22,383 nt of DNA from Bacillota bacterium (GCA_023453025.1 JAEXUD010000002.1:1-22383); one strand, 5' to 3'; shown: positions 8,414 to 16,557, counted from the first letter of the stretch. Numbers and translations: made by a program. Notes: generated by a model not told the origin, from the letters alone.

Positions 8414-9970
8414 ATGAGAGCTTTAATAAGTGTATCAGACAAAACAGGTATTGTAGAATTTGCAGAAAGGCTTCAAGAACTGGGAATTGAGATAATTTCT
8501 ACAGGAGGAACCCATAAAACTCTTGAAAATGCCAATCTCAAGGTAACGGGAATTTCTGAGGTCACAGGTTTTCCGGAATGCCTGGACGGCAGGGTGAAAA
8601 CACTTCATCCTAATATCCATGCAGGTCTTCTGGCAATGCGCTCGAACTCGGAGCATATGAAGCAGCTAGATGAATTAAACATAGGAACTATTGATATAGT
8701 TGTTGTGAATTTATATCCTTTCAAACAAACCATACTAAAGGAAAATGTTCAAAGACAGGAAGCAATCGAAAATATAGATATAGGCGGACCGACAATGCTT
8801 CGCTCTGCTGCCAAAAACTATCAGGATGTAGCTGTTATAGTTGACCCGGCTGATTATGACATGGTTGTAGAAGAATTAAAAGCAAACAATGAAGTATCTT
8901 TGGATACCAAGTTTTATCTGTGTTCAAAGGTGTTTGAACATACGGCACATTATGATTCATTGATAGCCTCCTATATGAAAAAAGAAAGAAATGATTTTGA
9001 GCTTCCTCAAACAATTACCATGACTTATGAAAAAGTTCAGAATATGCGCTACGGAGAAAATCCCCATCAAAGAGCCGCATTCTACAAGGAGGTTTCTGAT
9101 AATTCAGGTCTTTTGGCGGCGGCCGTACAGCTTCATGGAAAGGAGCTTTCCTTTAACAATATTAATGATACAAACGGAGCACTTGAGCTGTTAAAGGAAT
9201 TTGACGAGCCCGCGGTTGTTGCGTGCAAGCATGCAAATCCATGCGGAGTGGGAACAGGAGAAAATATTTATGAAGCTTATATCAAAGCCTTTAATGCAGA
9301 TCCAACCTCTATATTTGGAGGAATAGTAGTTTTTAACAGAGAAGTAGATGAGAAAACAGCAGAAGAAATAAACAAGATATTTGTTGAAATAATAGTTGCA
9401 CCGGCTTATTCTGACAAAGCACTTGAGGTTTTGAAATCCAAGAAAAACATAAGACTGCTGCTTATAGAAAATATTTTAAAAAAACAGGACGAAAATGCTT
9501 ATGACCTTAAAAAGGTTGCAGGAGGCATTTTAGTTCAAACTATAGATTCAAAGCTTTTGCCTGACAATGAAGAAATAAGGACAGTAACTGCCAAAAAGCC
9601 TTCAGAGCAGGAGATCAAGGACTTGTTAATGGCATGGAAAATTGTAAAGCATACTAAATCAAATGCTATAACAATTGTTAAAAACGGTCAGTCAATAGGA
9701 ATCGGACCCGGGCAGGTCAATCGTATCTGGGCCTGCAAGCAGGCAATCGAGCATGCTATAGAGTTTTTGGGCAGAGACAGTCTAGTAGGAGCAGCACTTG
9801 CATCAGATGCATTTTTCCCATTTTCCGACTGCATTGAAGAAGCGGCAAAAGCGGGTATAACTTCAATAATACAGCCCGGCGGCTCAATAAATGATGCCGA
9901 TTCAATTGAAGCGTGCGATAAAAATAATATTTCTATGTTATTTACGGGAATGAGACATTTTAAACATTAG
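8414..9970 (+). CDS. purH: bifunctional AICAR formyltransferase / IMP cyclohydrolase
   Basis: PurH (518 aa) carries out the last two steps, AICAR to FAICAR to IMP. The N-terminal MGS-like cyclohydrolase domain shows SVSDKTGIVEFA, STGGTHKTL and GRVKTLHP (Lys63, His66). The transformylase domain shows RYGENPHQRAAFY, the catalytic pair Lys272/His273 in KHANPCGVG, and SDAFFPFSDCIEEAAKAG. It ends in FTGMRHFKH, the usual C terminus. AGGAG (8396-8400) lies 13 nt from the ATG, longer than ideal, but no in-frame upstream start exists before a TGA. The start is 4 bp after the purN stop. Confidence 0.97.
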   Translation: MRALISVSDKTGIVEFAERLQELGIEIISTGGTHKTLENANLKVTGISEVTGFPECLDGRVKTLHPNIHAGLLAMRSNSEHMKQLDELNIGTIDIVVVNLYPFKQTILKENVQRQEAIENIDIGGPTMLRSAAKNYQDVAVIVDPADYDMVVEELKANNEVSLDTKFYLCSKVFEHTAHYDSLIASYMKKERNDFELPQTITMTYEKVQNMRYGENPHQRAAFYKEVSDNSGLLAAAVQLHGKELSFNNINDTNGALELLKEFDEPAVVACKHANPCGVGTGENIYEAYIKAFNADPTSIFGGIVVFNREVDEKTAEEINKIFVEIIVAPAYSDKALEVLKSKKNIRLLLIENILKKQDENAYDLKKVAGGILVQTIDSKLLPDNEEIRTVTAKKPSEQEIKDLLMAWKIVKHTKSNAITIVKNGQSIGIGPGQVNRIWACKQAIEHAIEFLGRDSLVGAALASDAFFPFSDCIEEAAKAGITSIIQPGGSINDADSIEACDKNNISMLFTGMRHFKH

Positions 9971-9979
9971 GAGGTCTTT

Positions 9980-11248
9980 ATGAAAATTCTTGTTGTGGGA
10001 AGCGGTGCCAGAGAGCATGCTATTTGCTGGAAGCTAATCAAAAGCAGTAAAGCAGATAAAATATATTGTGCTCCGGGGAATGCGGGCATTTCTCAAATTG
10101 CCGAATGTGTGGATATAGAAGTGGATAATTTAAGTGAAATCGTTGAATTTGCAGTATTGAAAGAAATTGACCTGGCAGTTATAGGACCTGAAGGACCGTT
10201 GGTGGCAGGGCTTGCGGATATGCTTGATGAAAAAGGTATCAAGGTATTTGGGCCCTTTAAAAAAGGAGCAAAATTAGAAGGCAGCAAGCTGTACTCAAAG
10301 GAGTTTATGCAAAAATACGGCATTCCTACAGCAAAATACGAATCCTATACAAATTCAACAAAAGCAATAGAAGGCTTGGATCACTTTAATCTGCCGGTTG
10401 TAGTTAAAGCAGACGGTCTTGCAGCCGGCAAGGGTGTGCTTATTTGTAATACAAAAAGTGAGGCTAAAGAAGCAATAGAAAACATAATCAACAAAAAGCA
10501 ATTTGGCAATGCAGGGGACACCATAGTTATTGAGGAATTTCTGGACGGCACAGAAGCCTCGCTGTTGTGCTTTGTTGACGGAAAATCCATAATTCCGATG
10601 GAAAGCGCCAGAGACTACAAAAAAGCTTATGATAACGACCTGGGACTTAATACCGGCGGTATGGGCTGCTTCTCTCCGAATACAATTTATACGGAGGAAT
10701 TAAAAAACTATATAAATGAAAATATATTAAAAACAACTTTAAATGGATTTAAAAAAGAAAATATTGATTTTAAAGGAGTGCTGTTTATCGGGCTGATGAT
10801 AAAAGACGGACGGGCAAAGGTATTGGAATACAATACACGATTTGGAGACCCTGAAACAGAAGTTGTTCTTCCGAGATTAAAATCAGATTTGGTTGATATT
10901 ATGCTTAAATGCATAGATGGGAAATTAGATGAAAAGGATTTGCAGTGGGAAAATGATATGTGCGTTACAGTTGTGCTTGCTTCCGGAGGCTATCCCGATT
11001 CCTATGAAAAAAACAAGGAAATAAAAGGCTTAAATGATATTGACGAGGATATTGTCGTATTTCACGGCGGAACAAAAAAGAGGGGCGGAAAAACTCTGAC
11101 AAACGGAGGAAGAGTGCTTGCGGTTACTGCCATGGGTGAAACCTTGGAGCAAGCAAGAGAAAAAATATATAAAAATATTCCCAGAATCAATTTTGAAAAA
11201 ATGGAATTCAGGACAGATATAGCCGGTAATTCTCAAATAAATACTTAA
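9980..11248 (+). CDS. purD: phosphoribosylamine-glycine ligase
   Basis: PurD (422 aa) is the ATP-grasp enzyme that couples phosphoribosylamine to glycine, step 2. The N domain has VVGSGAREHAICWKL. The ATP-grasp part shows KADGLAAGKGV, EEFLDGTEASLL starting near residue 185, the DYKKAYDNDLGLNTGGMG segment, and EYNTRFGDPETE (283-294) with metal and ATP ligands. A strong AGGAGG precedes the ATG, 9 bp after purH. It closes the purine operon. I see no convincing terminator hairpin before the next gene, so some read-through into the LysM gene is possible. Confidence 0.96.
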   Translation: MKILVVGSGAREHAICWKLIKSSKADKIYCAPGNAGISQIAECVDIEVDNLSEIVEFAVLKEIDLAVIGPEGPLVAGLADMLDEKGIKVFGPFKKGAKLEGSKLYSKEFMQKYGIPTAKYESYTNSTKAIEGLDHFNLPVVVKADGLAAGKGVLICNTKSEAKEAIENIINKKQFGNAGDTIVIEEFLDGTEASLLCFVDGKSIIPMESARDYKKAYDNDLGLNTGGMGCFSPNTIYTEELKNYINENILKTTLNGFKKENIDFKGVLFIGLMIKDGRAKVLEYNTRFGDPETEVVLPRLKSDLVDIMLKCIDGKLDEKDLQWENDMCVTVVLASGGYPDSYEKNKEIKGLNDIDEDIVVFHGGTKKRGGKTLTNGGRVLAVTAMGETLEQAREKIYKNIPRINFEKMEFRTDIAGNSQINT

Positions 11249-11324
11249 AATAAATGGATTTTTATCATTATGAGCAACAGGATGAATATATTAATAGTAT
11301 ATAAAGGGGAGTGAGGAGGTTTAT

Positions 11325-12596
11325 ATGTTCATTCATGTTGTTGAAAGAGGGGATGCATTGTGGAGGATAGCCGATTATTATAAAGCTGACATTAATTCAA
11401 TCCTGGAGGCAAATTATTTGCCCGATCCAAACAAGCTTCTGGTGGGACAATCGCTGATAATACCAACTGAAGAAAATGTCCATAGCGTAAGGCCGGGAGA
11501 TACATTGTGGAAAATCTCTCAAAGCTATGGTATTCCTGTACAAGATATAATGAGAACTAATCAGCTTGCAAATCCTGATGTTTTATATGTAGGTCAGGAA
11601 TTAAATATCCCTGACAGACCAAAACCGGAAATTGAAGTTAATGGATTCACTTACTTTTTAGGGCAGGATGCTGTTCCTGTAGTGAATGAGGTTGGAGATT
11701 TGCTTACATATTTAAGTCCGTTTGCTTATTTGATTCAGGAAGACGGGAGCCTGGTTCCAATAAATGATGAAGCGGCAATAGGAGAAGCGATAGCACACGG
11801 TGTTGTGCCCATGATGTCATTAGTTAATTTTACAATTAATGTTGCAGGAGAAAATGTAGCAAATAAGGTGTTAAATAATCCAGATGTGGTGAATACGCTG
11901 CAGAATAATATTCTTAATGTTATGAGAGATAAAGGATATAGAGGCTTGAACATTGATTTTGAATATGTGCTGCCTGAGGATCGCGAGGCATACAACAGAT
12001 TTTTGCAAAACACTGTTGATAAATTACATAACGAAGGATACTTTGTATCAACTGCACTGGCACCAAAATTAAGTGCCGAGCAAAGAGGACTTCTTTATGA
12101 AGCTCATGATTATCCGGCACATGGCAGAATTGCCGATTTTGTGGTTTTGATGACCTATGAATGGGGCTGGAGAGGAGGGCAGCCAAGAGCCATTTCTCCT
12201 ATAAATGAAATAGAAAAGGTTCTTGATTATGCGGTTACGGAAATACCAAGAGATAAAATACTGATGGGATTCCAAATTTATGCCAGAGACTGGACGCTTC
12301 CGTTTGAACCCGGACAGGAAGCGGAAACAATCAGCATTGAAGAGGCAATGGATATAGCATATGCCAACAATGCTCAGATTCAGTATGATTACTTGGCGCA
12401 ATCTCCATACTTCCGTTATACAGATGCCGAGGGAAATGCTCATGAGGTATGGTTTGAGGATGCCAGAAGCGCACAGGCTAAATTCGATACCGTAAAGGAA
12501 TATGGCTTAAGAGGTATAAGCTACTGGGGATTAGGATATCCATTCACTCAAAACTGGGTGCTGCTTGATGATAATTTTGATGTGGTAAAATTATAA
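11325..12596 (+). CDS. LysM2-GH18 spore-type glycoside hydrolase
   Basis: This 423-aa protein has two LysM modules (about 5-47 and 53-97) that bind peptidoglycan or chitin-like glycans, then a GH18 barrel (about 107-423). LNIDFEYV holds the probable catalytic Glu213, and YEWGWRGGQPRAISP and ISYWGLGYPF are typical late-strand motifs. The architecture matches YaaH/SleL N-acetylglucosaminidases, which sit in the spore coat or cortex and help break cortex fragments during germination. There is no signal peptide, as expected for proteins loaded from the mother cell. The RBS is GTGAGGAGG. No clear sigma-E, G or K promoter stands out in the 76-bp gap after purD, so timing of expression is open. Confidence 0.85.
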   Translation: MFIHVVERGDALWRIADYYKADINSILEANYLPDPNKLLVGQSLIIPTEENVHSVRPGDTLWKISQSYGIPVQDIMRTNQLANPDVLYVGQELNIPDRPKPEIEVNGFTYFLGQDAVPVVNEVGDLLTYLSPFAYLIQEDGSLVPINDEAAIGEAIAHGVVPMMSLVNFTINVAGENVANKVLNNPDVVNTLQNNILNVMRDKGYRGLNIDFEYVLPEDREAYNRFLQNTVDKLHNEGYFVSTALAPKLSAEQRGLLYEAHDYPAHGRIADFVVLMTYEWGWRGGQPRAISPINEIEKVLDYAVTEIPRDKILMGFQIYARDWTLPFEPGQEAETISIEEAMDIAYANNAQIQYDYLAQSPYFRYTDAEGNAHEVWFEDARSAQAKFDTVKEYGLRGISYWGLGYPFTQNWVLLDDNFDVVKL

Positions 12597-12608
12597 GTGC
12601 GACAGTAA

Positions 12609-13934
12609 TTATAAAGCCTTAGAACGTTTTTTAAACACAGGAAGTCTTAAAATATTGATTAAAGGAACAAGATATAAATAAACAGCATAAAAAATACTTT
12701 CTGAACCGGCTGCCAGCGTTGCAAGAGGAACGGCAATCGCAATACTCCATGGAAACAGCTCTGAAGTCATAATGGCTGTGTTTTCTAAATCAATAGCTAT
12801 GTCCTCATTGATTAAATTTTTATCAAGATAAATTTTATTCATTAATTGATATGTAAGCAATACAGGCAATGTTTGATTGCAGCAAATAGCACCGGTTACT
12901 AAAGCGGTAAAGGCTGTGGTCAAATATATGCCTATTTTGTTGCTCATTTTTATTAACAGACTTTGAATGTCATTAAGCATGCCTGTTTCTTCAAAAATCC
13001 CTGAGTATGAAGAAGCTATTAATACAATCAATGAAACGCTGAACATTGAGAATAAACCTCCGCCGGATATAATACCGGCCAAGCTGTTTTCATTATCAAG
13101 CTTAAACCCAAATATCATGGTATCAATTAATTTACCTAAAGGCATTTTCTGAATCCACAAGCAAACAATAATTGCTGCGATGATACTGAAAAACATTGAT
13201 GTTTTTACATTCTTTTTAAAAAGAGCAAGTATGAAGACCATCACTGCAGGAAGAATTGTAATATAACTTAGATTGAAATAAGCCGCTATTTCATTTAACA
13301 ATGTTTTGTCAGTTATATTTATCGGATTGTTTTTTGACAGGAAAAAATAAATCACAAGTGTTGCAATAAATGGGATTATTCCGGTAAGCATCATTTTTTT
13401 TATATTAGAATATAAATTTGTTCCTGTAATTGCAGCTACCAGGTTGGCACTTGAAGAAGTAGGGGAGCATCTGTCTCCGAAAAACGCTCCTGAAACTATT
13501 GCACCTGCTGCAGCATTTACATTTACACCTCCGCCTTTGGCCAATACTATCAGAACTACGCCTATTGTTCCAACGGTTCCAAAGCTTGTGCCAAGGGCAA
13601 ATGAAACTATGCATGACAACAGGAAAGCAAATAAAATGAAATAATCCGGATTCATAAGCTTGGTACCGTAATATACAAAAAAAGGAATAGTTCCGCTTGC
13701 TCTCCACACGGCAGTTATAATTCCTATTAATGCAAAAATAGGCATCAGGGATAATGCCTTCTTCATGCCGTTTAAAATCATAGTAACCACCGATTTTATA
13801 TTGTATCCTCGATTCATGGCGGCAGCTGAAAATGAAATCATTCCGATAATCATAGGGACTAATATTGAGATTCCTTTAATTAAACTGATAATAAGCGATG
13901 CGGCAAATACTGATACAGATATTAGAAAGTCCAT
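12609..13934 (-). CDS. NhaC-family Na+/H+ antiporter
   Basis: This is a hydrophobic 441-aa membrane protein with roughly ten to twelve predicted helices. The family signature GAFFGDRCSPTSSSANLVA (about 150-168) and the upstream GTSFGTVGTIGV (115-126) place it in the NhaC/MleN group of ion transporters. Members exchange Na+ for H+, and some are malate-lactate or other organic-anion antiporters, so the exact substrate is not fixed by sequence. CCGGAG lies 7 nt before the ATG. The gene runs leftward from its own promoter and ends 12 bp from the convergent LysM gene, with no hairpin visible in that gap. Confidence 0.85.
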   Translation of the reverse strand: MDFLISVSVFAASLIISLIKGISILVPMIIGMISFSAAAMNRGYNIKSVVTMILNGMKKALSLMPIFALIGIITAVWRASGTIPFFVYYGTKLMNPDYFILFAFLLSCIVSFALGTSFGTVGTIGVVLIVLAKGGGVNVNAAAGAIVSGAFFGDRCSPTSSSANLVAAITGTNLYSNIKKMMLTGIIPFIATLVIYFFLSKNNPINITDKTLLNEIAAYFNLSYITILPAVMVFILALFKKNVKTSMFFSIIAAIIVCLWIQKMPLGKLIDTMIFGFKLDNENSLAGIISGGGLFSMFSVSLIVLIASSYSGIFEETGMLNDIQSLLIKMSNKIGIYLTTAFTALVTGAICCNQTLPVLLTYQLMNKIYLDKNLINEDIAIDLENTAIMTSELFPWSIAIAVPLATLAAGSESIFYAVYLYLVPLINILRLPVFKKRSKAL

Positions 13935-13968
13935 AATAAACTCCGGATAATTTATTCAAACAATATAT

Positions 13969-13996
13969 ATTATATAGCTTTAAATTTAAAAGGCAA
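13969..13996 (-). promoter_or_regulatory. sigma-A promoter of the NhaC-family gene
   Basis: Read leftward, TTGCCT (13996-13991) is separated by 16 bp from a perfect TATAAT (13974-13969). The start would be near 13961, leaving a leader of about 27 nt with the GGAG site. Confidence 0.7.
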
Positions 13997-14026
13997 TATA
14001 AATATAAAATATACACAGGTTGTACA

Positions 14027-14262
14027 TGCGCAGGCTTCATCACCAATTTGTTTGCTCGCTGCCGCTCACACAAATTGGGATTACGCTGCATAAGACCTAC
14101 CGCCATATTTTCTTCCCTATCGGTCGAAAATATGGGGTTAGGGCGCACAGTCTCGTTCACCAAATTATTTGCTCGCTGCCGCTCACATAATTTGGGAACT
14201 CGTTGTGGTTGACCTACCGCCATTTTTCTTCCCTATCGGTCGAAAATATGGGGTTAGGGCAT
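14027..14262. repeat. two-copy ~117-bp tandem structured repeat
   Basis: Two units (about 14027-14143 and 14144-14262) share long identical blocks, including GCTCGCTGCCGCTCACA and CTTCCCTATCGGTCGAAAA. Each has hairpin A, with an identical 20-nt loop and 8-bp stems that differ yet stay paired (14043-14050 with 14071-14078; 14160-14167 with 14188-14195). Each also has hairpin B (14103-14112 with 14126-14135 in unit 1, bulged in unit 2), with outer CCTACC/GGTTAGG pairing. The blocks are more GC-rich than the flanks. No protein is supported on either strand. This looks like an extragenic dispersed element of the REP/MITE class or a structured RNA. Confidence 0.85.
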
Positions 14263-14264
14263 AC

Positions 14265-14307
14265 ATAAAATAAGACCATCGTCCAGCATGCGATGGTCTT
14301 ATTTTAT
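14265..14307. terminator. strong bidirectional terminator
   Basis: A perfect 17-bp stem, ATAAAATAAGACCATCG (14265-14281) with its complement (14291-14307), encloses a 9-nt loop. The outer A/T-rich arms supply a U-rich 3' side on either strand. It lies 46 bp beyond the stop of the leftward CC-motif gene and is best read as its terminator. Confidence 0.8.
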
Positions 14308-14352
14308 ACTTTATATTAGGAGATTTCCTGTAATTAGTAATTATCAATTTAA

Positions 14353-14469
14353 TTATTTCTTTTGTTTTTCATTTCTGTTTAATGTACAGCAATCCGGCCG
14401 CTGATTGTTAAATGTCTCGGCATTTGATTTAGCCAGCCTGTCAAGAAAGCTTTTTATCCATTTAAACAT
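14353..14469 (-). CDS. 38-aa CC-motif putative metal-binding protein
   Basis: This short leftward frame begins MFKWIKSFLDRLAKSNAETF and ends with RPDCCTLNRNEKQKK. The layout, an amphipathic LDRLAKSN helix followed by a conserved DCC near the C terminus, fits the clostridial small-protein family annotated as 'LDCC motif putative metal-binding protein', here with Pro in place of Leu. The two adjacent cysteines are the likely metal ligands, but this is inferred from the family name and not shown biochemically. GAGGTGAG precedes the ATG at the right distance. A TATAAT lies upstream (14509-14504 on this strand), and a perfect terminator follows. It is divergent from the HMA-SafE unit and probably shares its regulator. 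Confidence 0.7.
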   Translation of the reverse strand: MFKWIKSFLDRLAKSNAETFNNQRPDCCTLNRNEKQKK

Positions 14470-14503
14470 AAGACTCACCTCTGATTGCAAGTTTATTTAT
14501 TTT

Positions 14504-14537
14504 ATTATAATTTACAGATATGAAGATTTTATGAAGA
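14504..14537 (-). promoter_or_regulatory. leftward promoter with pho-box-like response-regulator site
   Basis: On the minus strand the site reads TCTTCAT, AAAA, TCTTCAT (14537-14520), two identical 7-mers with an 11-bp period. Exactly 10 bp later comes TATAAT (14509-14504). No good -35 box is present; the repeat takes its place. This is the arrangement known for PhoB-activated promoters, and an OmpR/PhoB-type regulator is encoded 2 kb away at 16677-17366. Confidence 0.6.
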
Positions 14538-14562
14538 AAATATATAAAAAATAAATAATTTA

Positions 14563-14601
14563 ACTACATAAAATCTTCACAGAAATAATTTAAAATATAA
14601 A
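14563..14601 (+). promoter_or_regulatory. rightward promoter with the inverted partner site
   Basis: On the plus strand the site reads ACTACAT, AAAA, TCTTCAC (14563-14580). Exactly 10 bp later comes TAAAAT (14591-14596), overlapping TATAAA (14596-14601). The 13-bp core CATAAAATCTTCA (14567-14579) is a perfect inverted copy of 14521-14533. Transcription would start near 14603, giving a leader of about 22 nt to the 37-aa gene. Confidence 0.55.
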
Positions 14602-14624
14602 AAAATAATATAAGGATGATGATT

Positions 14625-14738
14625 ATGGGGTGCTGCGGCGGACCTAGACCAGTAAAGAAATACAGCTTTAAGGAATATTTAATTTCATCATTTGCAGTTA
14701 TTGCATTTGTGTTGTTAATTTATTTTCTGACAAAATAA
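14625..14738 (+). CDS. 37-aa CC-motif single-pass membrane peptide
   Basis: This short frame gives MGCCGGPRPVKKYSFKEYLI, then a hydrophobic helix (about 21-35) and a final TK. I do not recognise a named family. The N-terminal Cys3-Cys4-Gly-Gly is followed by a basic patch and one membrane segment, so the cysteines should face the cytoplasm by the positive-inside rule. AAGGA (14612-14616) is best spaced for ATG 14625, though in-frame ATGs at 14616 and 14619 are possible. The stop lies 18 bp before the HMA-SafE gene, which suggests one transcript. A role in handing a thiol-binding metal such as copper to the neighbouring protein is an inference from position and cysteines. Confidence 0.6.
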   Translation: MGCCGGPRPVKKYSFKEYLISSFAVIAFVLLIYFLTK

Positions 14739-14756
14739 AGCCTTGGAAGGTGAAAT

Positions 14757-16553
14757 ATGAGTATAAGAAAAGAAAAAATAAAAGTATATGAAATGACATG
14801 CAGCTCTTGTGAAGCAAGGGTTGAGAGAGCTGCTTTGAGCGCTGAGGGAGTCATTACAGCTAAAGCAAGCTTCAGCGGACAATATACCGAGGTTGAGTAT
14901 GACGACGAGCAATGCAGTGTTGAAAAAATTAAAAAAGCTATTAATGATGCAGGCTATAGCACTAAAAAAAATAATGACAATCGTTTTTTTGGCATGCTGA
15001 TAATTGTCGCGGTTATAATAATGCTTGGCTTTAATACCTCAGGATTTGATATGGAATCAATGCTTTCTAATGCGTCTTATACAGTTCTTTTCATAGCAGG
15101 GATCTTAACATCGATTCACTGTGTCGGTATGTGCGGAGGAATTATGCTTTCTCAAACCGTTGGCAATGAAGGCAAAAGTAAGTTTGAGGCAATGAAGCCG
15201 TCGCTTAAGTACAATGCAGGAAGAGTTATTTCCTACACTATACTTGGGGGGGTTATAGGAGCGGTTGGTTCAGTGTTTTCACTGTCATTTAAATCAAAGG
15301 CAGCCGTACAGATAATTGCCGGGATATTTATGGTAATGATGGGCTTAAACATGTCCGGATTCAGCTTATTCAGAAAGCTTCAAATCAAAATGCCCAAGTC
15401 ATTTTGCAGAATGAAAAACAATTCAAATTCACCATTTGTAGTCGGATTGCTAAACGGATTCATGCCTTGCGGACCGCTGCAGACAATGCAGGTATTTGCC
15501 CTCGGAACAGGGAGCCCTGTGAACGGTGCACTGTCCATGCTGGTGTTTTCATTAGGAACAGTGCCATTGATGCTCACATTTGGAGCGCTTTCAGGTTTAT
15601 TGAGCAAGGGATACACTAAAAAAATACTCAAGCTCAGTGGTGTTATGATAATAGTGCTGGGTCTTATCATGGGAAACAGAGGGCTTTCGATACTCGGAAT
15701 TAATTTAAATCCTATAACTGCCATGGCATTGAGCAAGTCAGATGAGGCAAGCAGCGGTAACAATGAAAATGTTGCAAAGGCAGTTATACAGGACGGAGTA
15801 CAAATAATAAATATGACGGTAAGCAACAAAGGTTTTACTCCCAATGCCTTTTATGTTCAAAAAGATATTCCGGTTAAATGGATTATTGACGGCAAGGAAA
15901 TAAATACCTGTAACAATGCGATAATAATTCCTTCATTGAATAAGGAAATTAAAATAAACAAGGGTGAAAATACTTTGGAATTCACACCTGATGACAAAGA
16001 CTTGAATTTCAGCTGCTGGATGGGAATGATTAACGGAGTCATAAAGGTTGTTGATAACCTTGAATCCGTTGACACATCAGTTCCTGATCCTACATTACCT
16101 GCTCCTTCAACAGGACCGAGCTGCTGCGCAGGACCTGTTGATGAAGGTACATCAGGCAGCAGCCCAAGTATTTACGGCGAAGATATATCAAAGGTACCTA
16201 CAGAAATGCTGATAGGAAAATCAACAGACGACAAACTTCGCATCAAGGGGCTTGGATATGAGCTTCAGCCGTTGGTTTCTGTTGTGAGCAGCACTGAAAC
16301 AACAAAAATCACATTCGACTTTGCATATTTTGACAATGCAGCAGGTGAATTTTCGATAGTGGACGGCAATACAGGAGAAACCGTTGTAGTCTTTGAGGCG
16401 ACCAAGGGTAATAATGAGGTGGAATTTAAACCGGTGGAATCAGAAATTTACGGGATTGTAAGCGGCGGTGCATTGATAGGGGTTATTACAACCGCAGACG
16501 ATGTCAGCAATGCAGATTTAGAAGCTATAAGAGATAATTTAATAGCAGAATAA
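14757..16553 (+). CDS. HMA-SafE-cupredoxin fusion, probable metal/copper-handling membrane protein
   Basis: This 598-aa protein is modular. An N-terminal heavy-metal-associated domain (about 8-72) carries MTCSSC (13-18). A first helix (about 78-92) leads into a SafE/TauE or DsbD-type membrane core (about 106-310) with paired HCVGMCGG (121-128) and MPCGP (236-240). A cupredoxin-like domain follows (about 348-433) with Cys385, Cys420, Met422 and Met424 as likely ligands (SCWMGM). A Pro/Ser/Gly linker with SCCAGP leads to a beta-rich C-terminal domain (about 473-598) that I cannot assign. Family knowledge suggests transport or redox handling of Cu+ or a similar thiophilic metal; the exact metal is unknown. 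GGAAGG precedes the ATG. It sits between the 37-aa gene and a two-component pair. Confidence 0.8.
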   Translation: MSIRKEKIKVYEMTCSSCEARVERAALSAEGVITAKASFSGQYTEVEYDDEQCSVEKIKKAINDAGYSTKKNNDNRFFGMLIIVAVIIMLGFNTSGFDMESMLSNASYTVLFIAGILTSIHCVGMCGGIMLSQTVGNEGKSKFEAMKPSLKYNAGRVISYTILGGVIGAVGSVFSLSFKSKAAVQIIAGIFMVMMGLNMSGFSLFRKLQIKMPKSFCRMKNNSNSPFVVGLLNGFMPCGPLQTMQVFALGTGSPVNGALSMLVFSLGTVPLMLTFGALSGLLSKGYTKKILKLSGVMIIVLGLIMGNRGLSILGINLNPITAMALSKSDEASSGNNENVAKAVIQDGVQIINMTVSNKGFTPNAFYVQKDIPVKWIIDGKEINTCNNAIIIPSLNKEIKINKGENTLEFTPDDKDLNFSCWMGMINGVIKVVDNLESVDTSVPDPTLPAPSTGPSCCAGPVDEGTSGSSPSIYGEDISKVPTEMLIGKSTDDKLRIKGLGYELQPLVSVVSSTETTKITFDFAYFDNAAGEFSIVDGNTGETVVVFEATKGNNEVEFKPVESEIYGIVSGGALIGVITTADDVSNADLEAIRDNLIAE

Positions 16554-16557
16554 TAAT

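Noticed and set aside
11249..11324. Sporulation-sigma promoter for the LysM-GH18 gene
   Set aside because: TGAATA at 11283 suggested a sigma-G -35 box, but no matching -10 lies at the right spacing.
12594..12611. Hairpin between the convergent genes from ATTATAA repeats
   Set aside because: The two copies are direct, not inverted; the only self-complementarity is the trivial TTATAA.
13876..14223. 115-codon minus-strand frame running through the tandem repeats (contains CERQRAN twice)
   Set aside because: Its N-terminal half is a translation of the structured repeat and its other half crosses the NhaC promoter and gene start. There is no plausible ribosome site, and the constraint fits DNA/RNA structure, not protein.
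14027..14262. CRISPR array
   Set aside because: Only two ~117-bp units exist, and they are near-identical throughout with internal hairpins. There are no short repeats with unique spacers and no cas genes.
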